From: Fidelibacterota bacterium
GTDB taxonomy: Bacteria > Fidelibacterota > Fidelibacteria > Fidelibacterales > Fidelibacteraceae
NCBI GenBank assembly: GCA_030596185.1
Contig: JAUVKP010000037.1
Coordinates: 1-8,034, forward strand
Length of the DNA stretch: 8,034 nt
Direction of reading: 5' to 3'
Shown one piece after another: positions 1 to 7,195 of this stretch. The notes under the pieces were generated by a model, which saw only the letters and a program-made list of their open reading frames with translations, had not been told where the DNA came from and did no database searches. Position numbers and translations under genes: made by a program. The first letter of the stretch is position 1. Each line of letters begins with the position of its first letter.

Positions 1-45
1 TGAAATGCTGAATTTTTCTTTTAATCGTTTGATCAATGCTTTCAT
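1..45 (-). CDS. Partial CDS, N-terminus only; probable NuoC/MbxK-like subunit
   Basis: Only the first 15 codons are in the window (MKALIKRLKEKFSIS), read from an ATG at 45-43 and running off the left edge. A purine-rich Shine-Dalgarno (AAGGAAAG, 52-59) lies 6 bases upstream of the ATG, and the gene starts 15 bases after the NuoB-like stop, so it continues the operon. The short basic, amphipathic N-terminus is compatible with a 30-kDa (NuoC/MbhK-type) subunit but does not prove it. The assignment rests on position: in Mbx/Mbs and complex I operons the NuoB-like gene is followed by the NuoC-like gene. That a gene starts here is fairly sure; its identity is inference. Confidence 0.6.
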   Translation of the reverse strand, partial: MKALIKRLKEKFSIS

Positions 46-60
46 ATAATTGCTTTCCTT

Positions 61-705
61 TTACCAGTTGTAATCCGGCATATCCCAGTTCTTGATGATC
101 TGTTTTTGATTTGCTTTATATTCATCGAAGTTCTTGGCGTAGAGATTCTGCCCTTCGCCTTTTCCGGCTTTGATGATCTCTTTTAATTTTTCGAATCCGG
201 CCAACAGAGCTTCCGGGCGCGGCATACAACCGGTAATATACACATCCACCGGCAAGTATTTATCCAGACGGTTGATCGTATTGTAACTATCCCAGTACAT
301 TCCGCCGTTGATCGTACAGCTGCCCAGTGCGACCACATATTTTGGCCCTTGCATCTGTTCGTAGCTTCGAATCACACGTTTTAGGGTTTTTACAGACATG
401 TAGCCACCGATCACGATCACATTGGATTGCCGGGGTGTCGGCCGCCATTGAATACCGTAACGAAATGCATCAAAACGAGGTGTCATTAACGGACGCATTT
501 CGATCGCGCCGCATCCGGTTCCATAACCAAGGATCCACAGGGATTCTGCCCGTGCCCAGTTTAAAAATTTCTCCCAGATCTTATTGGCAGAAGGTTCGTG
601 CACTTTGGGACGTTCCTGGCAGAAATAATCCTGCATGGGATCGACTTCAAACTGCTCCCCGTCCGGTCCGGTTACCATCCTTTTATCAAGATCATTCTTT
701 GACAT
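61..705 (-). CDS. mbxJ: NuoB/MbhJ-like Fe-S subunit of Mbx-type complex, three-cysteine variant
   Basis: This is the subunit of the peripheral arm that normally holds the cluster nearest the catalytic site (N2 in complex I, proximal cluster in energy-converting hydrogenases). The 214 residues show the family pattern: GTGCGAIEM (62-70), TPRFD (75-79), TPRQS (90-94), GSC (128-130) and GCMPRPEALL (159-168). The ligands visible are C65, C130 and C160. Complex I has a tandem Cys-Cys at 65-66 and group 4 hydrogenases have CxxC there; here residue 66 is Gly and no nearby Cys replaces it (C29 is far upstream). A three-Cys cluster is known from the Pyrococcus Mbs type, so this points to Mbx/Mbs rather than H2-evolving Mbh or quinone-reducing complex I. 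The N-terminal 40 residues are hydrophilic, and the C-terminal tail (about 180-214) is charged and aromatic. ATG start with AAGGA at 714-718, 8 bases upstream. Confidence 0.9.
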   Translation of the reverse strand: MSKNDLDKRMVTGPDGEQFEVDPMQDYFCQERPKVHEPSANKIWEKFLNWARAESLWILGYGTGCGAIEMRPLMTPRFDAFRYGIQWRPTPRQSNVIVIGGYMSVKTLKRVIRSYEQMQGPKYVVALGSCTINGGMYWDSYNTINRLDKYLPVDVYITGCMPRPEALLAGFEKLKEIIKAGKGEGQNLYAKNFDEYKANQKQIIKNWDMPDYNW

Positions 706-725
706 GTGTTCTATCCTTAATCTTT

Positions 726-1646
726 TTATTTAAACATGAACGTTGTTGCGATCAATGCAATGACCCCGAGGATCAGCGCATACTTGTAGAACCATCGAAT
801 AGATTGATCTACCCGGAAACGCGGGAACACCGTACCTACAACGACCGATACCATGTAAAGGATAAAGGCTTTCAGTATCAGTATGCCCCAATTGGTCGCG
901 CCGCCGAAAAAGAGGTTTACAAATAACACGGTCTTTGCCATGGGAAAGATCGCACGATTTGTCTGCAGAACACCCAGAAAAGTGCTATGGAACTCTGTAG
1001 GCGGTCCAATGGGGATCTCCTGAGGTGCCAGTACGACATCAAAAGGCGAACGCATCATGCTCCCCAAGAAGGCAATAATCGCAACGACCGTGATCAAAGG
1101 GTTGGTCACCATGGTCCAGTTCATGATACCGCCCTGCTGCATGCCAACGATCTCTGTAATGGACAGCGACTGATATTGTACTGCTATACCGAGAAAAGCG
1201 ATGACCAATGGGATCTCGGCAGCTGTGACCTGTGCCAGTCCGCGTCCGATACCAAGAGCAGAATACGGATGACCGCTTTCTCCGGCACCCAGCGCCATGC
1301 CAAGCGTACCGAAAAAGATGAAATACAGCACCAGGACCATGTCACCGGCAAAGGAAAAATTGCTGAAATATTGTGACCCGTAAATCACAGGGATAAATAA
1401 ATAAACCCCAATACCACCGGTCAGGCGAAAGACCGGGCCCAGATAAAACATGATCCCGTGGGATATATTCGAGCGCAGTGCGTAGTTCTTTACCAGATCA
1501 ATATAGGGTTGGTAAAAACGAATGCCATGCCGTCGTCCGACGCGTGCACCGATCTTACGGGTAATACCGTTCAGCAGCATCCCAACATTAAAGATGATAA
1601 ACAGCGATATGACTGCGTAAAGTATTTTAATTGGTTCAAATCCCAT
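726..1646 (-). CDS. mbxM: NuoH/MbhM-like membrane anchor subunit
   Basis: A 306-residue hydrophobic protein with about eight membrane helices, the usual size for HyfD/MbhM/NuoH proteins. It anchors the Fe-S arm to the membrane and forms the entry of the lateral ion path. Family signatures are visible in order: RKIGARVGRRHG and QPYIDLVK (30-53) after the first helix, GESGHPYSALGIGRGLAQ (122-139) followed by AAEIPL with E144, PFDVVLAPQEI (201-211) with E210, TEFHS (217-221) with E218, and FPRFRVDQSIRW (274-285) before the last helix. These acidic and basic residues correspond to the loop and E-channel residues of complex I subunit 1. Its place before the NuoB-like gene, rather than after the large subunit, is the Mbx/Mbs order, not the Mbh order. 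The ATG lies 3 bases beyond the upstream stop, with GGAGG (1654-1658) 7 bases upstream inside the preceding gene, which suggests coupled translation. Confidence 0.92.
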   Translation of the reverse strand: MGFEPIKILYAVISLFIIFNVGMLLNGITRKIGARVGRRHGIRFYQPYIDLVKNYALRSNISHGIMFYLGPVFRLTGGIGVYLFIPVIYGSQYFSNFSFAGDMVLVLYFIFFGTLGMALGAGESGHPYSALGIGRGLAQVTAAEIPLVIAFLGIAVQYQSLSITEIVGMQQGGIMNWTMVTNPLITVVAIIAFLGSMMRSPFDVVLAPQEIPIGPPTEFHSTFLGVLQTNRAIFPMAKTVLFVNLFFGGATNWGILILKAFILYMVSVVVGTVFPRFRVDQSIRWFYKYALILGVIALIATTFMFK

Positions 1647-1649
1647 GAT

Positions 1650-4600
1650 CTATCCTCCCATCGCAAAGGCATATACAACAAGTATAAATACGATGATATG
1701 CACAAGGTATGTTTGACCGTTTCCGGTGTAAAGTTTTCTGATAAAGTCCGCGGTGGAATGGAATAATTCGGAAAGACCATCCCAAAATTTCTCCGCATAG
1801 GGTTTGGACAGTACGCCCAGAGCTTTGCGATAATGCGCAAAGAAATTATATCCCACATGTGTTAGCTCAGGACGTGAAGGACGTTCCGCCGCATATACAA
1901 TATTAAATTGTCCAACTTTTTGGGTTTTGCGATTTGTTAACAACAACCAGCCAAAAACCGCCATAAATACCACACCCGTGATCATCAGAACCCCCAAACC
2001 GTCCCAGTGGCCGAAAGCAGTAAATGCAACACCGTTCTGCCAATTGATCGCACCCTGCGGGAAATATTTGATCAGGAAATCACCAACAGGACGCAAGACC
2101 ATGTTCGGATATGCAGAGAAGAACATGATCGCGAACATGAAAATGACTTGCGGTATCAAGATAGGAAGCGGTGCTTCTTTTACCTTGCGGTGATTATCTT
2201 TGAGCTGTCCCAGAAAGATCGTATGGATCAAACGGAAACAGTAGAGAAAAGCGATCAGCCCGCCAATGATAAGCACGACACCTTGCAGAACCCATCCTTT
2301 CTCGATGAGCACATTGTAGGTCAACCATTTACCGGCAAAACCGGACAGCGGTGGTACTCCCGAAAGAGCGATAATACCGATCAGCACCGAAATAAAACTT
2401 ATCGGCATGCGTTTGATCAGTCCGCCCATTTCATACATATTCTTTGTTTTTACTCTCCAGACAACACCACCGATCGCGAGGAAAAGCAGGGCTTTAAAAA
2501 GAAAGTGATTCAAAGCATAAGTAATAGATGTCAGCCAACCCAAGTGTGTCATCAGAGTTAATCCAAAAAGCACGTAACCTAAGTTACCTACGGAGGAATA
2601 CGCCAGTAAGCGTTTTGCATCTTCCTGGTAGATAGCCATCAGGTTACCGCCGAAAACGGTAATGGCTCCCAGCCAGCTTAAAACATAATTAATACTGACA
2701 TTTCCGATCATGGGATTCTGGATCGCCGACATCACCACGACCAAACCGAACATTCCGGCTTTTAGCAAGATGGCGGAAACCATCGGCGAGACATCGGTTT
2801 CGGCTTCACCGTGAGCACCGGGCAGCCAGATGTGCAAGCCCATGGATGCCAGTTTTGTCAAGAAACCGATAACCAGTAAAATATAGATAATGCTCGTGGA
2901 TTCTGTGATAGAGCTCAATAGAGCCAGATCCAGATTGTTGCCATTTACCGAGAAAAATAAACCCAGACCGCTTAACATAGCATATGCGCCTCCCAGGGAG
3001 AAAAGCATATAACTGAGTGCGTGCGGTTTAGCTTTCTTTCCGCGGATAATGAGGAAGTATGAACCCAAGGTCATCAATTCCCAGGCAGTAAAAAATTGCA
3101 ATGTATTCTCAGCAATCAGCAGTCCGGCCAAGCCGGTATACATCATGACCGCAAAGGGATAAAATCCTACGCGCTTGCCTTTGAAGGCATAACCCGGGAT
3201 CAGCAAGATAACACCACCTACGAGGAATATGACTCCAAAGAGGAAGCGATAGCCTTCAAGTCCGGGCAGCAACTGCCATGTATAAAATCCCATCAACAAG
3301 ATAACAAGTGTATTTTTTACCCAGACCGGCAGGAAGTCCAAAACGAACAAAGCTGCGATCAACAACAGGGGCAGATAGAAAATATTCAAACTTCCCGCAC
3401 CCGGAACGATAGTGGCAGAATAGATGCCCAATCCAAGTACGGCAAGTGTTGCGACGATCACAGGCAATCCCTGAGCAAAGCTGACTTTGATCTTTTCTTT
3501 AACTTCACTTTCGAGGATCTTACCAAGCCAGCGAAAGAGATAAACCGCTTCAAGAAGTGTTCCGAGCAGAATAAATGCGATGACGAGGAATTGGTTGTCC
3601 TTGGCAAAGATCATGACCATTTGCCATTTTGCAAAGAATGAAGGGAAAGGAGGAAGTCCAACCAGCGCCAAAATAAAAGCACCAAAAGCAAATAGGTAGA
3701 TCGGCTTCTTGCGCAATGCACCCCAGTCTTCTGTATTCTCTTTATTCAGAATACCGGCTAGCCAGAAAAGTCCGGCCTTGGCAACAAAGTGATTAATGAA
3801 TAGTCCGCCTGCAATGAGCATGACCATCTTGCCATTGATCGGATAACCAAGATAAACGAGCATTGCAAAAACGCCCGCAACCAGTCCGATCTGACCGATG
3901 GAAGAATAACCCAACAAGCGTTTTGCATTTTTCTGCATCAAGCCCATGAGATTGGATGCGACAAAAGTCGTGATCCCGATACCTGCCACTGTGAGCAGTA
4001 AAGTTTCGTTCAGTAGAGGAGTGATCTTGTATAAAGCAAAAAGCATTCCCGCGGATGAACCGGCAGCGATCACAGCGACCACGCCACTGTCTACCGCTTC
4101 GTAGACATCCAGCGCCCAACCGTTCGCAGGGAAAGGTTTGAGTTCAATGACGATGGCCATGAGCAAGATGAACACAGCGAGTAATGTCGCCTGACTTGAA
4201 GCCATATCGAGTGCCACAGCCATGGAGTCAATATGCAGCATACCACTGAAACGATACAAATAGATCGTACCGATTAGAAAAAGTACCGAGGCAATTCCAC
4301 TCGCGATCATGTACTTAAACCCAGCTGATAGCGTCTTTATATCACGATCGATGCCTATCATGGCAAAGGTCGCAATGGAGGTGATCTCCATGAACACGAA
4401 TAAATTGAACATATCGCGCGTCATGATCAGTCCGTTTATTCCCATGATCATCATGAGAAAAAGGACCATGGCATTAACCTTGGTCGCATTGAATTTCTTG
4501 ATCAGATACAAACCGGATAATAGACCCAGCATATTAACTGCCAGAGTGAAGATCGCTTCCTCAAGTCCCATTTGAAGATTGATAGAAAAAGGCGGTTTAA

Positions 4601-4793
4601 ATCCGGCCGTAAAGATCATAGCAGTTTCACTGCCCCCTAAAAGAGCAATTAGCCACTGTGCAGAAATAGCGACCATGGCCGCAAGTACTGCATAAAAGAT
4701 CGTTAGTGAAACTTTCCTGCCTGCTTTATCAAACAGGGTTAAAAGGAAACCCGCACCCAATGCAAGAATGAATATATAAATAGGATTTACCAT
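1650..4793 (-). CDS. Fused double antiporter subunit: two MrpD/NuoLMN-type modules (MbxH-H' fusion)
   Basis: At 1047 residues this is about twice the length of one MrpD/NuoM protein, with no stop or frameshift between the halves. Module 1 (about 1-465) has ME136ITS in the TM5 region, FPANGWALDVYEA (221-233, closest in style to NuoN), KRLLGYSSIGQIG (291-303) and PSFFAKW with K389. Where NuoM/NuoN carry the TM7 lysine, it has E217 (VIELK), and no TM8 lysine is seen. Module 2 (about 470-870) looks canonical: WE572LMTLGSYFL, FLTK647LASMGLHIWLPGAH (H654, H661), ILLK678AG, KRLLAYSSVGNLGY (727-740) and SGFAGKW with K822. A C-terminal extension (about 870-1047) has further helices and a soluble stretch with AAERPSRPE (968-976), possibly a lateral-helix type tail. 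The role is H+/Na+ translocation in the membrane arm. It corresponds to separate MbxH and MbxH' in Pyrococcus. The ATG overlaps the upstream gene by 7 bases, with AAGGAG at 4799-4804. Confidence 0.93.
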   Translation of the reverse strand: MVNPIYIFILALGAGFLLTLFDKAGRKVSLTIFYAVLAAMVAISAQWLIALLGGSETAMIFTAGFKPPFSINLQMGLEEAIFTLAVNMLGLLSGLYLIKKFNATKVNAMVLFLMMIMGINGLIMTRDMFNLFVFMEITSIATFAMIGIDRDIKTLSAGFKYMIASGIASVLFLIGTIYLYRFSGMLHIDSMAVALDMASSQATLLAVFILLMAIVIELKPFPANGWALDVYEAVDSGVVAVIAAGSSAGMLFALYKITPLLNETLLLTVAGIGITTFVASNLMGLMQKNAKRLLGYSSIGQIGLVAGVFAMLVYLGYPINGKMVMLIAGGLFINHFVAKAGLFWLAGILNKENTEDWGALRKKPIYLFAFGAFILALVGLPPFPSFFAKWQMVMIFAKDNQFLVIAFILLGTLLEAVYLFRWLGKILESEVKEKIKVSFAQGLPVIVATLAVLGLGIYSATIVPGAGSLNIFYLPLLLIAALFVLDFLPVWVKNTLVILLMGFYTWQLLPGLEGYRFLFGVIFLVGGVILLIPGYAFKGKRVGFYPFAVMMYTGLAGLLIAENTLQFFTAWELMTLGSYFLIIRGKKAKPHALSYMLFSLGGAYAMLSGLGLFFSVNGNNLDLALLSSITESTSIIYILLVIGFLTKLASMGLHIWLPGAHGEAETDVSPMVSAILLKAGMFGLVVVMSAIQNPMIGNVSINYVLSWLGAITVFGGNLMAIYQEDAKRLLAYSSVGNLGYVLFGLTLMTHLGWLTSITYALNHFLFKALLFLAIGGVVWRVKTKNMYEMGGLIKRMPISFISVLIGIIALSGVPPLSGFAGKWLTYNVLIEKGWVLQGVVLIIGGLIAFLYCFRLIHTIFLGQLKDNHRKVKEAPLPILIPQVIFMFAIMFFSAYPNMVLRPVGDFLIKYFPQGAINWQNGVAFTAFGHWDGLGVLMITGVVFMAVFGWLLLTNRKTQKVGQFNIVYAAERPSRPELTHVGYNFFAHYRKALGVLSKPYAEKFWDGLSELFHSTADFIRKLYTGNGQTYLVHIIVFILVVYAFAMGG

Positions 4794-5140
4794 TTTAGCT
4801 CCTTGAATTCATTGATGTCAAGTGTTCCTTTTTTCTCATACAGTTTGATCGCATAAGACAGCATCAGAGCCGTTACCGCAAGACCTATCACGATGGCTGT
4901 TAGAACTAAAGCCGACGGAATGGGATCCACGACAGTATTGACTGCATTAGCCTGATCGACTGCCGAATCAATAATGGGAGCCGTACGATCTTTGAGATAT
5001 CCGATAGAGACCATGATCAAATGCACACCGGTATCCATAATGGAAAAACCGATGATGATCTTAATAATGTTCTTTTGGGTCAACATGCCCCAAAGGCCGA
5101 TCATGATCAAAACTAAACCTAAAATTGTGATAAGTGTCAT
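4787..5140 (-). CDS. mrpC: MrpC/NuoK/MbhG-like subunit
   Basis: A 117-residue protein with three predicted membrane helices (about 3-20, 25-47, 77-99), the normal architecture and size of MrpC and NuoK. Signatures are KNIIKIIIGFSIMDTGVHL (23-41) and DPIPSALVLTAIVIGLA (72-88). The second is the DP-x-x-ALVLTAIVIG motif typical of MrpC. The loop between helices 2 and 3 (about 48-72) is longer than in NuoK, as in MrpC proteins. The TM2 glutamate of NuoK (GLE) is Ser33 here, with D36 nearby. It is a membrane-arm subunit beside the antiporter modules and has no redox centre. The start ATG shares ATGA with the MrpB-like stop (4-base overlap), preceded by AAAAGGA at about 5147-5153, so translation is probably coupled. 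Confidence 0.93.
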   Translation of the reverse strand: MTLITILGLVLIMIGLWGMLTQKNIIKIIIGFSIMDTGVHLIMVSIGYLKDRTAPIIDSAVDQANAVNTVVDPIPSALVLTAIVIGLAVTALMLSYAIKLYEKKGTLDINEFKELKW

Positions 5141-5826
5141 GATTGATCCTTTTGCATATTATTGACGATCCCAACCAATTCAGCGCCCACCTTTAATCCG
5201 ATAAAGGAATAGATCAATGGAATAGCTCCGGCGCTTAGCAGGGTGCCGAACTCGCCGAGGTCGAGAAAGCGATTATCAAGAAATCCGGTCGCCAATACAA
5301 GTCCAAGAATTCCAATGGCAACATAAGACGCACCGGAAAGTGACTCTACCAGATGCAGGACATTTTCGTTGATCTTTGCAGAAGCACTGGAGAGCAGCAA
5401 GAGGACCATGCCGGAAGCAATGACCACGCCGCCCTGAAATCCGCCTCCGGGAGTCAAGTGCCCATGAAGGAAAATATAAACACCAAAGGCAAGAATAAGC
5501 GGAAAGAGAAAAGCCGTTCCACTTTGTAATATCTGTGAAGATCCACGTTTAGGAGTTTTGTCGCCCTTCTCTTCTTTACGAAGGAAAAAGCCTACGCCGG
5601 CAGCTGCAATAAACAATACGGCAACTTCGCCCAGCGTATCCAATCCACGATAGGTGACGATCACAGAGGTCACAAGGTTGGCAGATCCGAGTTCTTCAGG
5701 TCCATCTTCCACATATTTTTCCGCGACGGGTGATAGTTCTTGAAATGGCGTAAAATCTTTAGCAAGAGGCAAAAGCATAACGGCAAAAAATCCAAGAATG
5801 ATCACTATGAATATTTTTTTAACCAT
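5137..5826 (-). CDS. mrpB: MbhE+MrpB (MbhF)-like membrane subunit
   Basis: The 229 residues combine two parts. The N-terminal part (about 1-85) has a membrane helix, an exported hydrophilic stretch, then NLVTSVIVTYRGLDTLGE (50-67) leading into a second helix; this is the signature of MbhE, or the last segment of MrpA. The C-terminal part (about 103-225) is MrpB/MbhF-like, with four helices and the diagnostic HGHLTPGGGFQGG (121-133). A charged cytoplasmic linker (83-98) joins them. In Mbh the E and F parts are separate genes, and Mbx operons list only F, so the fusion fits Mbx. The product is a membrane-arm subunit next to the antiporter modules. The start is well supported: ATG at 5826 with AAAGGAGG (5833-5840) 6 bases upstream. 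It overlaps the preceding gene by 8 bases. Confidence 0.92.
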   Translation of the reverse strand: MVKKIFIVIILGFFAVMLLPLAKDFTPFQELSPVAEKYVEDGPEELGSANLVTSVIVTYRGLDTLGEVAVLFIAAAGVGFFLRKEEKGDKTPKRGSSQILQSGTAFLFPLILAFGVYIFLHGHLTPGGGFQGGVVIASGMVLLLLSSASAKINENVLHLVESLSGASYVAIGILGLVLATGFLDNRFLDLGEFGTLLSAGAIPLIYSFIGLKVGAELVGIVNNMQKDQS

Positions 5827-6067
5827 GTTTGTCCTCCTTTCTGATCTTATTCAAAGCAAAAAGGAAAACGATCGTGGTCAGACCGGATCCGATGGCCGCT
5901 TCTGTCATGGCGACATCCGGTGCCGCTAAAACGATATAAAGAAGCGAGGCAAGAAGTGAGATCGCACCCGCGGCGATAACCGCAGACAGCAAACTTTTCT
6001 GAACAATGGCCAGAACAGCGGCGGCAATCATGATAGCCCCTAGCACAGCAATAATTATTGTAGTCAT
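5819..6067 (-). CDS. mbhD: MbhD-like DUF4040 subunit (MrpA C-terminal/NuoJ-like segment)
   Basis: A short protein of 82 residues with three predicted helices (about 4-22, 28-47, 57-72). The segment AAPDVAMTEAAIGSGL (48-63) is the diagnostic DUF4040/MbhD motif, found in the C-terminal part of MrpA and related to NuoJ. In Mrp antiporters this segment is fused to the large MrpA subunit. In Mbh and Mbx it stands alone, as here, which separates this locus from a plain seven-gene Mrp antiporter. No full MrpA is present. The ATG overlaps the upstream MrpG-like stop as ATGA, with AAGGAGG (6074-6080) 6 bases upstream. Confidence 0.9.
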   Translation of the reverse strand: MTTIIIAVLGAIMIAAAVLAIVQKSLLSAVIAAGAISLLASLLYIVLAAPDVAMTEAAIGSGLTTIVFLFALNKIRKEDKHG

Positions 6068-6408
6068 AGCTGGCCTCCTTCTTCTTTTTTCTCATCCTCG
6101 GCAAGGTCGTCCTTTACCGTTTTCTTTGCCAGCGGAATGCCAATAAAATGGGCAGCACGTGCAAGAGCGTGCGAGGAAAGAGGGTTGGTAAAAATAATAA
6201 AAAGAATAAGGATCACGATCTTTCCGGTACAGGTACACTCGGCATGAGCCATGGCCGAACCGGTTAGAAAGAGAATACTTCCCAGAGTAGTCGCTTTGGT
6301 TCCCGCTTGCATCCGGTTGAAAATATCCGGCATGCGCAGAAGGCCAAGGGCACCAAGAAAAAGGAAAATAGATCCGATCAGTGTGATAATAGCACCTGCT
6401 AGTTCCAT
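6064..6408 (-). CDS. mrpG: MrpG/MbhC-like subunit
   Basis: A 114-residue protein with three predicted helices (about 4-23, 39-54, 63-75). It carries the MrpG/MnhG signatures LGLLRMPDIFNRMQAGTKATTLG (starting at residue 21) and FTNPLSSHALARAA (73-86). The C-terminal tail (95-114) is charged and cytoplasmic. It is a structural or ion-path subunit of the Mrp-like membrane arm. The loop before helix 3 holds two cysteines in ECTCTG (57-62), which I do not recognise as a family feature. The start shares one base with the MrpF-like stop (TAATG), with AAAGGGGG at 6414-6421 as ribosome binding site. Confidence 0.92.
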   Translation of the reverse strand: MELAGAIITLIGSIFLFLGALGLLRMPDIFNRMQAGTKATTLGSILFLTGSAMAHAECTCTGKIVILILFIIFTNPLSSHALARAAHFIGIPLAKKTVKDDLAEDEKKEEGGQL

Positions 6409-6668
6409 TATATCCCCCTTTCCAAATAACGTGCAATGGCCACGATACCCACAAAGGAGATCAATCCATAGACCAGTGCGATATCAATATAGATAACGCG
6501 TTGAAGCGTTGCCGCAAGAAAGATAATCAGTGAAATTGAAATAATGGTCATCGCATCTAAGGCAACGACACGATCCGCTGCAGTGGGGCCTTTGATCATA
6601 CGAATGAAAGCAAGTAGGATGGCTGCCAATGCAATAGCACCTGCAATTTGATAAATGATATTAACCAA
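6408..6668 (-). CDS. mrpF: MrpF/MbhB-like subunit, TTG start
   Basis: An 86-residue protein with three predicted helices, the normal MrpF size. Signatures are GPTAADRVVALDAMT (27-41), YIDIALVYGLISFVG (60-74) and ARYLERG (79-85). In Mrp antiporters MrpF is a small membrane subunit next to MrpE and MrpG, the same neighbours as here. The start codon is TTG (6668-6666). It is chosen because a near-complete anti-16S sequence, GGAGGTGAT (6671-6679), sits just upstream, and because the N-terminus VNIIYQIAG leads straight into the first helix as in the family. The gene overlaps the MrpE-like gene by 8 bases. Confidence 0.92.
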   Translation of the reverse strand: MVNIIYQIAGAIALAAILLAFIRMIKGPTAADRVVALDAMTIISISLIIFLAATLQRVIYIDIALVYGLISFVGIVAIARYLERGI

Positions 6669-7155
6669 AGATCACCTCCAGGTATTTTTCGAATTTTTGT
6701 ACAATATCTTTTGTGGCGCCTTCAAGATCATCATGTTTGATCTCGATCCAATGGATGTAAAGATATTCATCTTTAATATCCACGGTCAGGGTTCCCGGGG
6801 TCAATGTAATGGAGTTTGCCAAAATGGTCCTGCCAATGCGGGAATTCAGCTTTGTCTTTACTTTGACGATCCCCGGTTTAATAGGCAGCTTGGGATCCAC
6901 TACACGGCGTGCTACATCAAGATTCGATATGACCAACTCTTTGATAAAAACAAAGATGTAAATCAGCAAATACAAGAATGATTTGGGTGTTAATTTTAAA
7001 TCGCCCAGCACAGGATCCATTCTGAGTGTGAACAAGGCCACCAATGCCGATACGGCAACGCCGGCCCAGATCTCCTGCATGTTATGCGGTGTTAACAATG
7101 CCCACAACAACACGAGGAACAGAAATAAGAGAACAGTGTGTTTGAATCTTTTCAT
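6661..7155 (-). CDS. mrpE: MrpE/MbhA-like subunit
   Basis: With the ATG at 7155 the protein has 164 residues, the usual MrpE length. It starts MKRFKHTVLLFLFLVLLW, a typical first helix, followed by two more helices (about 28-44, 58-75) and a cytoplasmic C-terminal domain. Family motifs are NLDVARRVVDPKLPIKPGIV (starting at residue 78) and ANSITLTPGTLTVDI (113-127), then LYIHWI (132-137). The frame stays open upstream to a GTG at 7206 and an ATG at 7203 that overlap the rex stop. Those would add a 16-17-residue polar, Lys/Ile-rich extension not expected in the family and have no good Shine-Dalgarno. The 7155 start has GTGGAG (7158-7163), though only 2 bases away. It is the first membrane-complex gene, 40 bases after rex. 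Confidence 0.9.
   Translation of the reverse strand: MKRFKHTVLLFLFLVLLWALLTPHNMQEIWAGVAVSALVALFTLRMDPVLGDLKLTPKSFLYLLIYIFVFIKELVISNLDVARRVVDPKLPIKPGIVKVKTKLNSRIGRTILANSITLTPGTLTVDIKDEYLYIHWIEIKHDDLEGATKDIVQKFEKYLEVIFG
6671..6679 (-). promoter_or_regulatory. Strong ribosome binding site that fixes the TTG start of the MrpF-like gene
   Basis: The minus strand reads GGAGGTGAT, almost the full complement of the 16S rRNA 3' end. It is followed by two bases and then the TTG at 6668. No ATG or GTG start at a suitable distance competes with it in this frame. Confidence 0.75.
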
Positions 7156-7195
7156 AGCTCCACTTTCTGTATAGGTTTTTATTTTAATTTGTATC

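Noticed and set aside
327..926. Plus-strand open frame of 199 codons spanning the NuoB-like and NuoH-like genes
   Set aside because: It is antisense to two well-supported genes and crosses their junction. The product is rich in R, H, S and C, with no recognisable family.
1571..1858. Minus-strand open frame overlapping the 3' end of the antiporter gene and the 5' end of the NuoH-like gene
   Set aside because: It is a different frame of the same coding DNA, fully covered by two strong genes, with no start signal of its own.
3290..3296. Internal ATG (Met501 of the fused antiporter) as start of a separate second MrpD gene
   Set aside because: No Shine-Dalgarno is visible before it, it falls inside the N-terminal helices of module 2, and the frame is open throughout, so a single fused protein is the better reading.
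3096..3641. Plus-strand open frame of 181 codons opposite the fused antiporter gene
   Set aside because: The translation is Gln/Asp/Lys-rich, as expected from the reverse strand of hydrophobic membrane-protein codons, and no family is recognisable.
61..6668. Ordinary seven-gene Mrp Na+/H+ antiporter operon or standard complex I operon
   Set aside because: There is no full-length MrpA, DUF4040 stands alone, and NuoH/NuoB-like genes follow, so it is not plain Mrp. The mixed Mrp gene order and three-Cys NuoB-like subunit do not fit the canonical nuoA-N arrangement.
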